Assembly: GCA_036496425.1 (NCBI GenBank)
Contig: DASXLG010000133.1
Location: forward strand, 1-64,000
Direction of reading: 5' to 3'
DNA from: Terriglobia bacterium
GTDB taxonomy: Bacteria; Acidobacteriota; Terriglobia; 20CM-2-55-15
DNA length: 64,000 nt
Within the stretch, counting starts at the first letter, position 1, and every line of letters starts with the position of its first letter. Of this stretch, positions 34,252-42,018 are shown piece by piece. Position numbers and translations under genes: made by a program. Below the pieces are notes generated by a model. That model ran no database searches. It saw only the letters and a program-made list of their open reading frames with translations, and was not told where the DNA came from.

Positions 34252-34986
34252 GCAGGTGTGCGCCCTCCTATCAGCGGTTTAGCGAAGTTTCCGCTGACAC
34301 TGTTCATGGACCGGTTTTCCGGTGGTTGGTTTACGCGGCTGTGGTCCGTGTTATGAGAGAACGCGCTTTAATAACAGACGATAGAGAGGAACACCCAAGA
34401 GCAAGATCCAACACTACGAACCGAAGTGGCTCGATCTACCCTGGAAGAAAGTACGCGACTCAGTCGATGTGAAACTGTTTGAAGACGGCGGGTCCGGTGA
34501 CATCATTTCGTGGGACAACGTCGGCTGTGGCTTGATGAGACGACAGATGATCTCGACGAGCGCGGCGGCGCCTATGCCGCGTTGAAGCGGCTGCACCCGC
34601 ACCTATGCCGGCACTGTTGAACCGTTTCGAAAAGGAACCCATTGTGGTCTTGAAGGAGCATGGGTTGGATGTTGAAAGGGCCTCGATCACCCTTCTGCAA
34701 CCGGGTACTCCGAATGCCCTCGGTATCAAAGATACGACAGCGGAAAGCGCTTACCAATTGTGGGTTGAGGGTAGAAAGAGAGGGAACATCCCCTTTTATT
34801 TTGCCGCAGAACCTCCGGAAGCGGCCTGCTCTCGGACTCCGAGTTGATGTCGGTGGCCGGCGGCCTGACCGTCGAGAGTTGCTGCTGCACGCCTTGCTGC
34901 TACTGACGTCACACCTTTTTCATCTTCCGCGTTGACCTCCTAAATAGCAGCGGGGAAAACGCGGAAGATTCTCATTCTGCTGGCTC
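34252..34986. other. 735-base stretch without an intact gene
   Basis: Only broken frames are seen. A frame at 34394-34585 (reported separately) recalls a transposase C terminus. Another at 34605-34847 (MPALLNRFEKEPIVVLKEHGLDVERASITLL...) looks protein-like in its first 35 residues but has no upstream part, so it may be the tail of a decayed gene. No RNA structure or promoter was recognised. Confidence 0.5.
34394..34585 (+). pseudogene. Possible transposase remnant
   Basis: The frame reads KIQHYEPKWLDLPWKKVRDSVDVKLFEDGG and then loses sense. This is like the stretch of IS1634/IS4-type transposases that precedes ELYVLA, but the match is short and from memory only. If right, an insertion sequence once lay here and decayed. 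Confidence 0.3.
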
Positions 34987-35517
34987 CTAATTCACAGCGT
35001 CGATCAGATACCCGTGAAGTGTGAAATTCGAAACAAAGGCCATTCCGGCAGAAGCAGAAATTTTCAGCCGCGGAGCCGTTCCAGGTTCGTAATAAACGGT
35101 GATGTCCTTATCGAGCGACCAAAAATTAGCTCCTAAAATAGTGGGGCCCTGCGTGAAAGTGGGTTGAATGATCGCGATATTCCCGGTATTCGTCGTAAAA
35201 TCATCGCCAAAAGCGAACAGATTCGGCTGGCCTCCGCTCGCGACGCCTACAAGGGCTGTGATATGTTGCACAACAAGCCGTTTTCCTGCGGGGACCGCGG
35301 GAAAGTCTACGAAACAGAACGAGCTGGACGGACATGCGGAACTCCCCGGGCTGACATCGACTTCATGCTGGTATGGCAAGCGCCCCGCTTCGTCTACGTT
35401 CTTGGTGTAGGTAGGTCGAATTTGAGCCACAGCTTTCTCAGCGGTAGCCGACAATATCAAACCGATACTCGACAGAGTTACGACACCCAAGATCAGTCTT
35501 TTCGCAATACGTATCAT
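34987..35517 (-). CDS. Secreted protein, cassette partner of a PEP-CTERM protein (copy 1)
   Basis: 176 residues with a signal peptide (to about EKAVAQ). The body reads TYTKNVDEAGRLPYQHEV...CFVDFPAVPAGKRLVVQHITALVGVASGGQPN...VYYEPGTAPRL...FTLHGYLIDA. The 40733 gene has the same landmarks (NIDEPGRNPYH, VNFPAVPAGKRLVV, ITYYVDAGNMPSL, GYLISA), so they are paralogues. Two Cys may form a disulfide. Good ribosome site (GAGGAGAG). It follows the PEP-CTERM gene by 25 bases. Function unknown; a beta-sandwich surface protein is plausible. Confidence 0.7.
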   Translation of the reverse strand: MIRIAKRLILGVVTLSSIGLILSATAEKAVAQIRPTYTKNVDEAGRLPYQHEVDVSPGSSACPSSSFCFVDFPAVPAGKRLVVQHITALVGVASGGQPNLFAFGDDFTTNTGNIAIIQPTFTQGPTILGANFWSLDKDITVYYEPGTAPRLKISASAGMAFVSNFTLHGYLIDAVN

Positions 35518-35542
35518 CAGTCACTCTCCTCTAATGGTTTAT

Positions 35543-36151
35543 CTAGTTTTGAATCAGAGCGTCTTTTCTGATCCGCCAGGCAATCAGAAGTATCAGAGGT
35601 AGCGAGATGAGAATAGAGCTGGAGGGTTCCGGTACGCTTGCCTGTCCCTGACTGATATCCAGTTCGTAATAACCATTCCCCAGCGAATCGGGAGAGCCAA
35701 AGAAAGTGAATCCGTCTCCAAGAGTACCTGTGCCGGCGTTCTCGGCAGAGGAGTCATTGGCATATGTCCCAATAGCAACGGTATAGTTCCCGGCAACCAG
35801 ACTGAAGGTCAGGCTGAAATCCCCTCCAGTTGAGAATGCTTGGTTAAAATTCGAGCCAACAAAGGTCGCCAAATTTCCGGTTCCAGAGAATAAAGTAAAA
35901 TAAGGATCAACACCTCCAAGGGCGAATCCCTTGCTGGTAAAGGTCTCATTCCCGTCGCCAACCGATATCGTATATAACGCCACATTGTCAGCAATGTCGT
36001 AGTCGGAGCCAAAAAGAGCCGCACCCAGATCGGAGCCAACAAGATTGGCATTTGATGGATCGTTCACATATCCATTGAGGATCGTATCGGCCGAACAATA
36101 TTCGGCAAACAAGAGGGCGCACCCCAGAGCGAGAATGATCGGAATTCGCAT
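35543..36151 (-). CDS. PEP-CTERM exported protein (copy 1)
   Basis: 202 residues: signal peptide (to about YCSAD), a beta-rich body (FALGGVDPYFTLFSGTGNLATF...LVAGNYTVAIGTYANDSSAENAGTGTLGDGFTFFG), and a C-terminal sorting signal VPEPSSSILISLPLILLIAWRIRK (PEP motif, membrane helix, Arg/Lys). Such proteins are processed by an exosortase and displayed with exopolysaccharide; no exosortase is in the window. It is a diverged paralogue of the gene at 39935 and heads a two-gene unit. Confidence 0.82.
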   Translation of the reverse strand: MRIPIILALGCALLFAEYCSADTILNGYVNDPSNANLVGSDLGAALFGSDYDIADNVALYTISVGDGNETFTSKGFALGGVDPYFTLFSGTGNLATFVGSNFNQAFSTGGDFSLTFSLVAGNYTVAIGTYANDSSAENAGTGTLGDGFTFFGSPDSLGNGYYELDISQGQASVPEPSSSILISLPLILLIAWRIRKDALIQN

Positions 36152-36518
36152 ATTTTTAGTGAAGGGTTTTCAGCAAGTTACTGGCCTAGATAAGAATTGG
36201 TTAACCAGACCCTGCTCACAACCCAACAGGTTCTATGATTTGGCGGGATTGCCGCGCTATTCGGCTATTCGCGACGAGGTGGAAGGGACGTTGCGAAATG
36301 TCAGGTAATCCGACGTTTTCTGAATCAGGTTGACGAGCTTTGAAAAGAAAACTGGAATAATCAAGCGTTTAGATGATATTTACCTCTTACAATAAAAACG
36401 TTAACTATCCTGACGGGTTTCGTTCTTTAGAACAAGGCTGTTTACTTCAAAACCGCATTCAGCCTTAATGGCAGGAATTTTAAACAGGGATCGCCGTCGA
36501 TGGCGTGATGGGTTCATT
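36152..36518. other. 367-base AT-richer gap
   Basis: Lies between the start of the PEP-CTERM gene and the stop of the zinc-ribbon gene, both on the minus strand. No gene was found; the part next to 36151 should contain the cassette promoter, but no clear -35/-10 pair was identified. Confidence 0.5.
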
Positions 36519-36929
36519 TCACACGTCCACGGGATTCGAAGCCCACTTTGGAAGGCCGCAATGCATGCAGCGGCGGGCGAATGGGTTGTGCTGCCATGAC
36601 ATTCGCCAGGGGCGATCGTCGAACTTGCGGAAGAACAGTTCCCGGCAGCGCGGACACCGGAAGTTTATTTTGGGATAACCGACGGCGATTAATGACCCCA
36701 TCCAGAGCAGCGCGGCGCCAAAAATCAAGGGGCCGCCCCTGCGAAGCGGTCCAATCGCATGGCCTGCCAAGTCCATCGCCGGCAGGTAGAAAAAAAAGAG
36801 CAGCCAGAACGCCCGGCTCCATCGGCGGTAACGCCGCCATTCCTGCGAATATGCGCCTTCCGTGCTCACTTGCATGTGCACCTTCGACAACTCCTCATTC
36901 GATGGAATCCGAACCGTCCGCGAAGTCAT
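36519..36929 (-). CDS. Small membrane protein with C-terminal zinc ribbon
   Basis: 136 residues if started at ATG 36929; ATG 36875 (118 residues) is an alternative and an upstream ATG at 37007 is less likely. Two hydrophobic helices (AFWLLFFFYLPAMDLAGHAIG and PLIFGAALLWMGSLIAVGY) precede a zinc ribbon, CPRC...CMHCGLPKW, where two CxxC pairs would bind Zn. No family name recognised. No Shine-Dalgarno distinguishes the starts. It is a monocistronic gene in an accessory stretch. Confidence 0.6.
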   Translation of the reverse strand: MTSRTVRIPSNEELSKVHMQVSTEGAYSQEWRRYRRWSRAFWLLFFFYLPAMDLAGHAIGPLRRGGPLIFGAALLWMGSLIAVGYPKINFRCPRCRELFFRKFDDRPWRMSWQHNPFARRCMHCGLPKWASNPVDV

Positions 36930-37071
36930 ACCATTATCGGGTCTGGCGGAACAAGAGAGCCGGCCCACGTGCACCGCGTTTGAAATTTCTCCGAATCCTG
37001 GCTTCATCGATGGGCCGCCTGGTTGCGAAGTTTTCGGCGACCATTCGCTTCAAGGTCGGTATTCACCTGTG

Positions 37072-37143
37072 ATGTCGATGCAACGGACCAATGAAGAGTT
37101 GATGGTTGCGGTGCGGGAAGGCCGGTTCGACCCGCTGGAACCG
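37072..37143 (+). pseudogene. Truncated N terminus of a sigma-70/ECF-like gene
   Basis: The frame MSMQRTNEELMVAVREGRFDPLE matches the usual first residues of ECF sigma factors (x-DEELMxAVREGDxxAL) and then runs into a half copy of the family-B repeat. Nothing of regions 2 or 4 follows. It looks like the stump of a sigma gene cut off at the repeat. Short, so only moderate confidence. Confidence 0.4.
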
Positions 37144-37153
37144 AGACGGGATC

Positions 37154-37188
37154 CTCTTGTGCCTTTTGTGCTTCTTGTGTTCCTTCCC
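37154..37188. repeat. Family B repeat, single arm
   Basis: TCTTGTGCCTTTTGTGCTTC followed by TTGTGTTCC is the right arm of the family-B palindrome at 42970. The other arm is missing, marking a deletion or recombination endpoint between the sigma stump and the ATPase gene. Confidence 0.65.
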
Positions 37189-37212
37189 CCTTCGTTACTA
37201 TTCTTGCTTCTC

Positions 37213-37977
37213 GTGTCGAAATCGAACATTGTTCGCCACCTGGAGCGGATCGATTGGTCGCCGGCCCCAAACGGCGAGCTGGACCTGGGGTCGTGGCCAT
37301 ACAGCATCCCGGCTGTCGCGCAACTCATCCGGGAAGGCGGACTCGACATTCCGCCAGGCGTGACGATTCTTGTCGGTGAAAACGGCAGCGGCAAGAGCAC
37401 ATTGATCGAGGCGTTCGCGGCGATATATCCGCGTTCGGGTCACAGACCGGCGAAAGGTGCAAACGTCACCGGCCCCGATTCAAAGCCGGAAGATTCGCTG
37501 CTGAGATTCCAGCTTCGCGCCCGCACGCATCGCCGCGCGTCACCGGCAGGTTTCTTCCTGCGTGCCGAGGCCATGCACGAGTTCTTGCAGGGTGAGGACG
37601 CAGGACTGCATAAGAAAGCGTGGGGCGGTGAAACGCCGCTCAATGCCCGGTCGCACGGCGAATCCTTTCTTACAATACTCCGCTACCGGTTCGAAGATGT
37701 CGGCGTGTATTTTCTCGATGAGCCGGAATCTGCGCTGTCGTTTCATTCTTGCCTGGGTCTGGTATCTCTGCTCGACACGATGTGTCGCGAGGGCAGCCAG
37801 ATCATTGTCGCGACGCACTCTCCGCTGTTGGCTTCATTGCCTGGTGCGACGCTTCTGGAGCTTGGCGAACAGGGAATCCGCCGCGTCGATTCGTTCGACG
37901 ATCTATCGCTGGTACAGAACTGGCGGCTATTCCTGGGCGATCCGCACCGTTTTCTTCGCCACCTGATCGACCTGTAG
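37213..37977 (+). CDS. Stand-alone AAA/ABC-type ATPase
   Basis: 254 residues from a proposed GTG at 37213 (VSKSNIVRHLERIDW); a longer frame begins at 36862 but passes through the sigma stump and the repeat arm. Walker A ILVGENGSGKST, a signature-like ARSHGESFLT, Walker B VGVYFLDEPESALSF and the switch His in IIVATHSPLLASLPG are all present, as in RecF/SMC-like or predicted ATP-binding proteins. No membrane or coiled-coil arm. Role unknown; such solo ATPases can be toxin-like or DNA-end sensing. No clear ribosome site at the proposed start. Confidence 0.75.
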   Translation: MSKSNIVRHLERIDWSPAPNGELDLGSWPYSIPAVAQLIREGGLDIPPGVTILVGENGSGKSTLIEAFAAIYPRSGHRPAKGANVTGPDSKPEDSLLRFQLRARTHRRASPAGFFLRAEAMHEFLQGEDAGLHKKAWGGETPLNARSHGESFLTILRYRFEDVGVYFLDEPESALSFHSCLGLVSLLDTMCREGSQIIVATHSPLLASLPGATLLELGEQGIRRVDSFDDLSLVQNWRLFLGDPHRFLRHLIDL

Positions 37978-38023
37978 GATGGAATCAACATGAATTGTGA
38001 GCGACCACCTCGCCCTTCGGGCA

Positions 38024-38044
38024 CCCCTCCTCCGCGAGGAGGGG
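38024..38044. terminator. GC-rich hairpin after the ATPase gene
   Basis: CCCCTCCTC-CGC-GAGGAGGGG, a perfect 9-bp stem, between the convergent ATPase and aldo/keto reductase genes, preceded by a second small hairpin (GCCC-TTCG-GGC near 38012). No T-run directly follows. Probably slows or ends transcription from both sides. Confidence 0.6.
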
Positions 38045-38096
38045 AGTTGTTATTCCCGAAATGTCAAACTGAGACACACCCTCGCACGCGGACCGG

Positions 38097-39074
38097 TCAG
38101 ATCCCTTCCTGGGCGTGGGGAATATAGTGTTCCTCGAGACGCTTGCATTCGTCGGTGTTTAGTTGCAAATCGACGGCGGCGATGGCATCGGTCAGATGCG
38201 CCGTTTTCGTGGCGCCGACGATTGGAGCCGTTACGGCAGGTCTGTGGAGGACCCAGGCCATCGCTATTTGAGCCTGGGACACTTCGCGCTCCTTGGCAAT
38301 GGCGGCGACGGCGTCGAGAATCCTACGGTCCGATTCCTCGGACTGCTTGTACAGGGATTTGCCGAAGGCGTCGGTCTCGCTTCGGCGTGTTGCAGCCTGC
38401 CAGTCGCGAGTGAGCCGGCCGCGGGCCAATGGGCTCCAGGGCAGGGTCCCGATGCCCTGGTTCACGCAGAAGGGAAACATCTCGCGCTCCTCTTCGCGCA
38501 TCAGGAGGTTGTAATGGTTCTGCATGGAGACGAATCGCGTCCAGCCGTGTAGATCCGCGAGATACTGCGCCTGGACGAACTGCCAGGTCCACATCGACGA
38601 CGCACCGATATAACGAACCTTGCCGGACCGTACCAGATCGTGAAGAGCTTCCAGCGTTTCCTCGATCGGCGTGTTCGCGTCATAACGGTGAATCTGATAT
38701 AGATCGATATAGTCCGTTTTGAGACGTTTCAGGCTTGCGTCGACTTGCGTCAGGATGGCGCCGCGCGAAAGGCCGCTGTCGTTCGGGCCTGCTCCCATCC
38801 GTCCCCAAAGCTTGGTCGCGATGATGATTTGATCGCGCCTGCCAATCTCTCCGATCAATTTCCCGAGAATTTCCTCGCTTGAACCCAGAGAGTACACATT
38901 GGCCGTATCGAAAGTCGTGATGCCGGCGTCAAACGCCTGCTTAATGAGCGGTCTTGCGTCATCGAGATCGAGTGTCCACTCGTGTGTGCCGCGGTTCGGC
39001 TCGCCGAAGCTCATGCAGCCGACAACGATTCTCGATATCTGCAGACCCGATGTTCCGAGGCGCGTGTATTTCAT
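38097..39074 (-). CDS. Aldo/keto reductase
   Basis: 325 residues. NADPH-linked TIM-barrel oxidoreductase: MKYTRLGTSGLQISRIVVGCMSFG, TTFDTANVYSLGSSEEILGK (catalytic Asp and Tyr), IIIATKLWGR (Lys), DYIDLYQIHRYD (His), and the cofactor end LHRPAVTAPIVGATKTAHLTDAIAAV. It is most like YajO/general-stress type reductases; substrate unknown. Its start overlaps the stop of the TIGR03435 remnant (ATGA). Confidence 0.93.
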   Translation of the reverse strand: MKYTRLGTSGLQISRIVVGCMSFGEPNRGTHEWTLDLDDARPLIKQAFDAGITTFDTANVYSLGSSEEILGKLIGEIGRRDQIIIATKLWGRMGAGPNDSGLSRGAILTQVDASLKRLKTDYIDLYQIHRYDANTPIEETLEALHDLVRSGKVRYIGASSMWTWQFVQAQYLADLHGWTRFVSMQNHYNLLMREEEREMFPFCVNQGIGTLPWSPLARGRLTRDWQAATRRSETDAFGKSLYKQSEESDRRILDAVAAIAKEREVSQAQIAMAWVLHRPAVTAPIVGATKTAHLTDAIAAVDLQLNTDECKRLEEHYIPHAQEGI

Positions 39075-39600
39075 GCAGACTCCGTTCCGAATGATCGAGC
39101 TCCTTGTACTAGAGCATCGCCGCGAGCCTTCCTGGGTTCAGGTTCCGCCGAATCTGCAGCCGCGGCTTTGATCTTCGCGCCGTCCTTCGCAATGCTCAAT
39201 GTATAAACCGGTAAATCGCGCGTCTCGCGACTGAGGTTCAGCTGGAATTGGTCGGTAAGCATCGATTGCATCATGAATTCGAGGGGGACGAGTTTGTCCC
39301 GCTCGTCCCGTGAATTCCGAGTCTCGGGAATCGCGCCGTCCTCAGCCTTCGCCTGAACGTCGAACCGATCGTTGTCGATCCAGGCAGGGCCGCCGATAAC
39401 CTGAAAGTCCTGTACTCGATAGGCGGACATGATCAGTCGTCAGCGTGACGTTCCTGGCCGTCAGCCGCCCGCCGTTCGTCGAAATACTGGACGAGCCCGA
39501 TTCCGAGTCATTGGGCTTGATCGACACCGCCTCAAAAGTCACCCCTGGTAGGGCGGAATTCTGCGAAGGTGCCGGCGCGGTTGCTGCGATCCCTCTACCG
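39071..39600 (-). pseudogene. Frameshifted, shortened TIGR03435-family gene
   Basis: Read on the minus strand, one frame gives LPGVTFEAVSIKPNDSESGSSSISTNGGRLTARNVTLT, then a one-base shift near 39432 puts the rest in another frame: LIMSAYRVQDFQVIGGPAWIDNDRFDVQAKAE...LVPLEFMMQSMLTDQFQLNLSRETRDLPVYTLSIAKDGAKIK. Together these are the TIGR03435 secreted domain common in Acidobacteriota. The usual C-terminal third is missing. The 5' limit is approximate, as no intact signal peptide is seen. Confidence 0.75.
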
Positions 39601-39934
39601 TAAACCGAACAAATTGCGGTCTCATCGTAGTACAGACGACTTTGCAGCGGAGCGGTTACAGGAAGAAAGCAGGAACGCATGCTTGCGGCCCGAGAGACTT
39701 GTCGGAAACTCTTACAGTTTCCAGCCACGACGTGCGCAGTTTCGCAAGATACTGATTCCATGGAAGGCCAGACCTTCTGACGCCCTCTCTCCCTCCAACA
39801 GCAACGTCGGAAAACCTAACGCATTCGTTAGATTCTTTTTTCGCACTTTTTGCGCTACTCCCGATGAGTCAAGCATTTATACAAGGGTAGGCCAATTGCT
39901 TTCAATACCCTGCAAAATTTCCGACAAACAACCG

Positions 39935-40630
39935 ATGAAAATCCTAAAAATACTGCTCGTATTAACGCCTTATCTTCTTGTTGCCTGCTTCTCGATCCAG
40001 AAGGCTCATGCCAGCACCTTCTCGGTCACAGGAGTCTTAAGCAGCCCCACTGACCCGAACGAATACACTTTGACATTGCCCACCAGCGAAGATGTAACAC
40101 TTCAGACGTTCGGGTTTGGTGGCGGAACGAATGCGGCGTCGATGGTCATCGCGCCGGGGGGCACGGACCCGCTGGTTGCCATTTTTTCAGGTACCGGTGA
40201 CAGTGCTGTCATTTTGACGGAAGGGACCGTAACGTTTGGCACTTCGCTGTCCGAGGGCAACTACGGCAGCTTTGCAGGCTGCCCACCCGCAAACGCGCCG
40301 ACTTTTGGCACTGACACGGAATGCGGCGACGTCGAGATGACTATCTCAGGTCTTGGTGCAGGCACCTATACGATCGTGCTTGGCGACGGTGCATACGTGC
40401 CCAATGCGTTTACCAGTAACGGAACTCTCGGAGAAGGTTTCACAGACTTTACCGGAGGTCAATTCTGCAACGTCAACATCGACGGCATTTCCTGCACGGG
40501 CGCCTTTGCTCTTGACGTTATCACCAGCGGAAGTTCCACGTTTTCCGCAGTTCCGGAACCGGGAAGCCTACTCGTCATCGGAATCGGCGCTGCCTGGCTG
40601 TTTAGCCGCCGGCGGCAATTTGTTTCTTAA
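39935..40630 (+). CDS. PEP-CTERM exported protein (copy 2)
   Basis: 231 residues from ATG 39935 (MKILKILLVLTPYLLVACFSIQKAHAS, a clean signal peptide); a longer frame from 39569 is not needed. Beta-rich body with TFGFGGGTNAASMVIAPGGTDPLVAIFSGTGDSAVIL and GLGAGTYTIVLGDGAYVPNAFTSNGTLGEGFTDFTG, like DVUA0089-type PEP-CTERM proteins, and the sorting signal VPEPGSLLVIGIGAAWLFSRRR. Two Cys pairs (AGCPP, ECGD; FCNV, SCTG). Paralogous to the 35543 gene and likewise followed by the small secreted partner. Confidence 0.85.
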   Translation: MKILKILLVLTPYLLVACFSIQKAHASTFSVTGVLSSPTDPNEYTLTLPTSEDVTLQTFGFGGGTNAASMVIAPGGTDPLVAIFSGTGDSAVILTEGTVTFGTSLSEGNYGSFAGCPPANAPTFGTDTECGDVEMTISGLGAGTYTIVLGDGAYVPNAFTSNGTLGEGFTDFTGGQFCNVNIDGISCTGAFALDVITSGSSTFSAVPEPGSLLVIGIGAAWLFSRRRQFVS

Positions 40631-40732
40631 GCATCGGAAAGCCGCTGAATTTAGTTTCAAGGACGAACCTCAGCGTTAGATCAATTCGGCCAGGGAGGGT
40701 TATCCAAAATCAAAAATCCTGAAGGAGACCCA

Positions 40733-41242
40733 ATGAAACGTTCTCGCAAAGTTATCTTTTTTGCCGCGGTTAGTGTTGTGTCCCTGGCCGTTATTTCGAC
40801 TGTCGGTTCCAAGACTGTGCGAGCCGCTGTCGCCACTCTGATCCAGAATATTGATGAGCCGGGCCGTAATCCTTATCACCAAGCCATAATATTCGGTCAG
40901 GACAGTGGGAGTTGCACGCCGTTCGTTTGCACGGTGAACTTTCCGGCGGTGCCTGCTGGAAAACGTCTGGTCGTAACCTATGCTTCGGCCTACTACAGCC
41001 TGGCCTCAGGCGGAGCGGAGCAAAACGTCTCGATCGGCGCGAACGGGAACTTCTTCAGCGACTTTCAATATCTCGCAGCGCCTAGCAACCTTGGCTTTAA
41101 CAGAGTCATTGTCGGCGGACCGATCACATACTACGTCGACGCCGGAAACATGCCTTCACTCTTCTTAGGCGGCAATCAGGTCTCGACCGGTTCTCTCTCT
41201 GCGGAAGCAACCATTGCCGGATACCTGATTTCCGCGCCGTAG
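40733..41242 (+). CDS. Secreted protein, cassette partner of a PEP-CTERM protein (copy 2)
   Basis: 169 residues with a signal peptide (to about TVRAA) and a strong ribosome site (AAGGAG, seven bases before the ATG). Landmarks NIDEPGRNPYHQAI, CTVNFPAVPAGKRLVVTYASAYYSLASGG and AEATIAGYLISA match the gene at 34987, so this is its paralogue. Follows the PEP-CTERM gene by 102 bases. No function known; the pairing suggests that the two proteins act together at the cell surface. Confidence 0.72.
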   Translation: MKRSRKVIFFAAVSVVSLAVISTVGSKTVRAAVATLIQNIDEPGRNPYHQAIIFGQDSGSCTPFVCTVNFPAVPAGKRLVVTYASAYYSLASGGAEQNVSIGANGNFFSDFQYLAAPSNLGFNRVIVGGPITYYVDAGNMPSLFLGGNQVSTGSLSAEATIAGYLISAP

Positions 41243-41282
41243 AAATCTCATTTCGATCCAAGGGCTGCGATACGACCGCGCA

Positions 41283-41303
41283 TATTCGTTGATTCAACGA
41301 ATA
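41283..41303. repeat. Perfect 21-base palindrome
   Basis: TATTCGTTGA-T-TCAACGAATA, 40 bases after the stop of the preceding gene, between convergent genes. Could be a protein-binding site or part of a terminator. Confidence 0.55.
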
Positions 41304-41375
41304 CCGCGCGGTCTAAATAACGGTGAATTCCAATCAGGAGTCCGACAGTCGCGCCCATTGAACGCTCGTGGCCCG

Positions 41376-41412
41376 CGCCGTATCCGTCACCTTCACAGTG
41401 ACGGATACGGCG
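41376..41412. terminator. Perfect 15-bp stem hairpin between convergent genes
   Basis: CGCCGTATCCGTCAC and GTGACGGATACGGCG around a 7-base loop (41391-41397). It sits between the cassette gene ending at 41242 and blaI ending at 41455, with no T-run; likely a bidirectional transcription stop. Confidence 0.6.
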
Positions 41413-41454
41413 AATGAACTGCTCATGGCAGGGCCGCTTCAATAATGACCGCGT

Positions 41455-41847
41455 TCATGATCGTTTTCTCTCTTTGCGCGCTTCCTCGATCTCCGCTTTG
41501 AGGGCATCGAGGTCGTCGTCACTCCACGAACCCTCCCGGACCAGCGCCGTCATCATCTGGCGGAGCGATCCGCCGAAAAATGTCTGCAGGTACTGTTGCA
41601 ATGCCGTCCGCTTGGCGGCCGCCGGTGAGATCGTGGCTGAATAGATGTAGCGAACTCCGTCCTCCTGATGCTTCAGGCAGCCTTTTTTTTCAAGACGCGT
41701 CAGCATGACCCGAACCGAGGAGTAACTCGGCGGGCTCGCGAGACGGCTGCGGATGTCCTCGGCGGACGCTTTATTGCCCAAGGCGAAAATAGCGTTCATG
41801 ATTTCCCGTTCCCGGCGCGTCAGGCGTTCCGTGGTTTGTTTCGGCAT
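41455..41847 (-). CDS. blaI: BlaI/MecI-family repressor
   Basis: 130 residues from ATG 41847. Winged-helix DNA-binding domain: LTRREREIMNAIFALGNKASAEDIRSRLASPPSYSSVRVMLTRLEKKGCLKHQEDGVRYIYSATIS, followed by the C-terminal dimer helices. Members are inactivated by cleavage through a BlaR1/M56 sensor protease; no such gene is adjacent. The upstream region has two matching operator palindromes, so it controls itself and perhaps the divergent cheB-like gene. Targets elsewhere are unknown. Confidence 0.9.
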   Translation of the reverse strand: MPKQTTERLTRREREIMNAIFALGNKASAEDIRSRLASPPSYSSVRVMLTRLEKKGCLKHQEDGVRYIYSATISPAAAKRTALQQYLQTFFGGSLRQMMTALVREGSWSDDDLDALKAEIEEARKERKRS

Positions 41848-41864
41848 TGCGGCTCCGTCTTCAT

Positions 41865-41909
41865 GTGCGACAGATGTAGCATTGTAATGCGACATCTGTC
41901 GCACGTCAA
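41865..41909 (-). promoter_or_regulatory. blaI promoter with two operator palindromes
   Basis: On the minus strand: -35 TTGACG (41909-41904), 17-base spacer, -10 TACAAT (41886-41881). Two 14-bp palindromes, GCGACATCTGTCGC (41889-41902, in the spacer) and GCGACAGATGTAGC (41867-41880, at the start point), are 22 bp apart centre to centre, about two helix turns. The inner ACA-N2-TGT matches BlaI/MecI sites. The layout predicts strong self-repression. Confidence 0.78.
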
Positions 41910-42018
41910 TCGCAGTGCCCTGATGGATGGAAACGAAGCGACAGCGGTTGTGCAAGCCGCCGAACAGGTTTAGGATAATAAGAGACACCGTTTGTGGACA
42001 CAGCTTGACCTTGGAGAT

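Noticed and set aside
34605-34847. 80-codon frame with an initially protein-like sequence
   Set aside because: It has no upstream domain, no ribosome site and no family match; recorded as part of a decayed region.
36152-36518. Possible small gene at 36045-36308 on the plus strand
   Set aside because: The frame overlaps the PEP-CTERM signal peptide antisense and has no ribosome site or motif.
39569-39934. 122-residue N-terminal extension of the PEP-CTERM gene
   Set aside because: It overlaps the TIGR03435 remnant on the other strand and hides a normal signal peptide at 39935.
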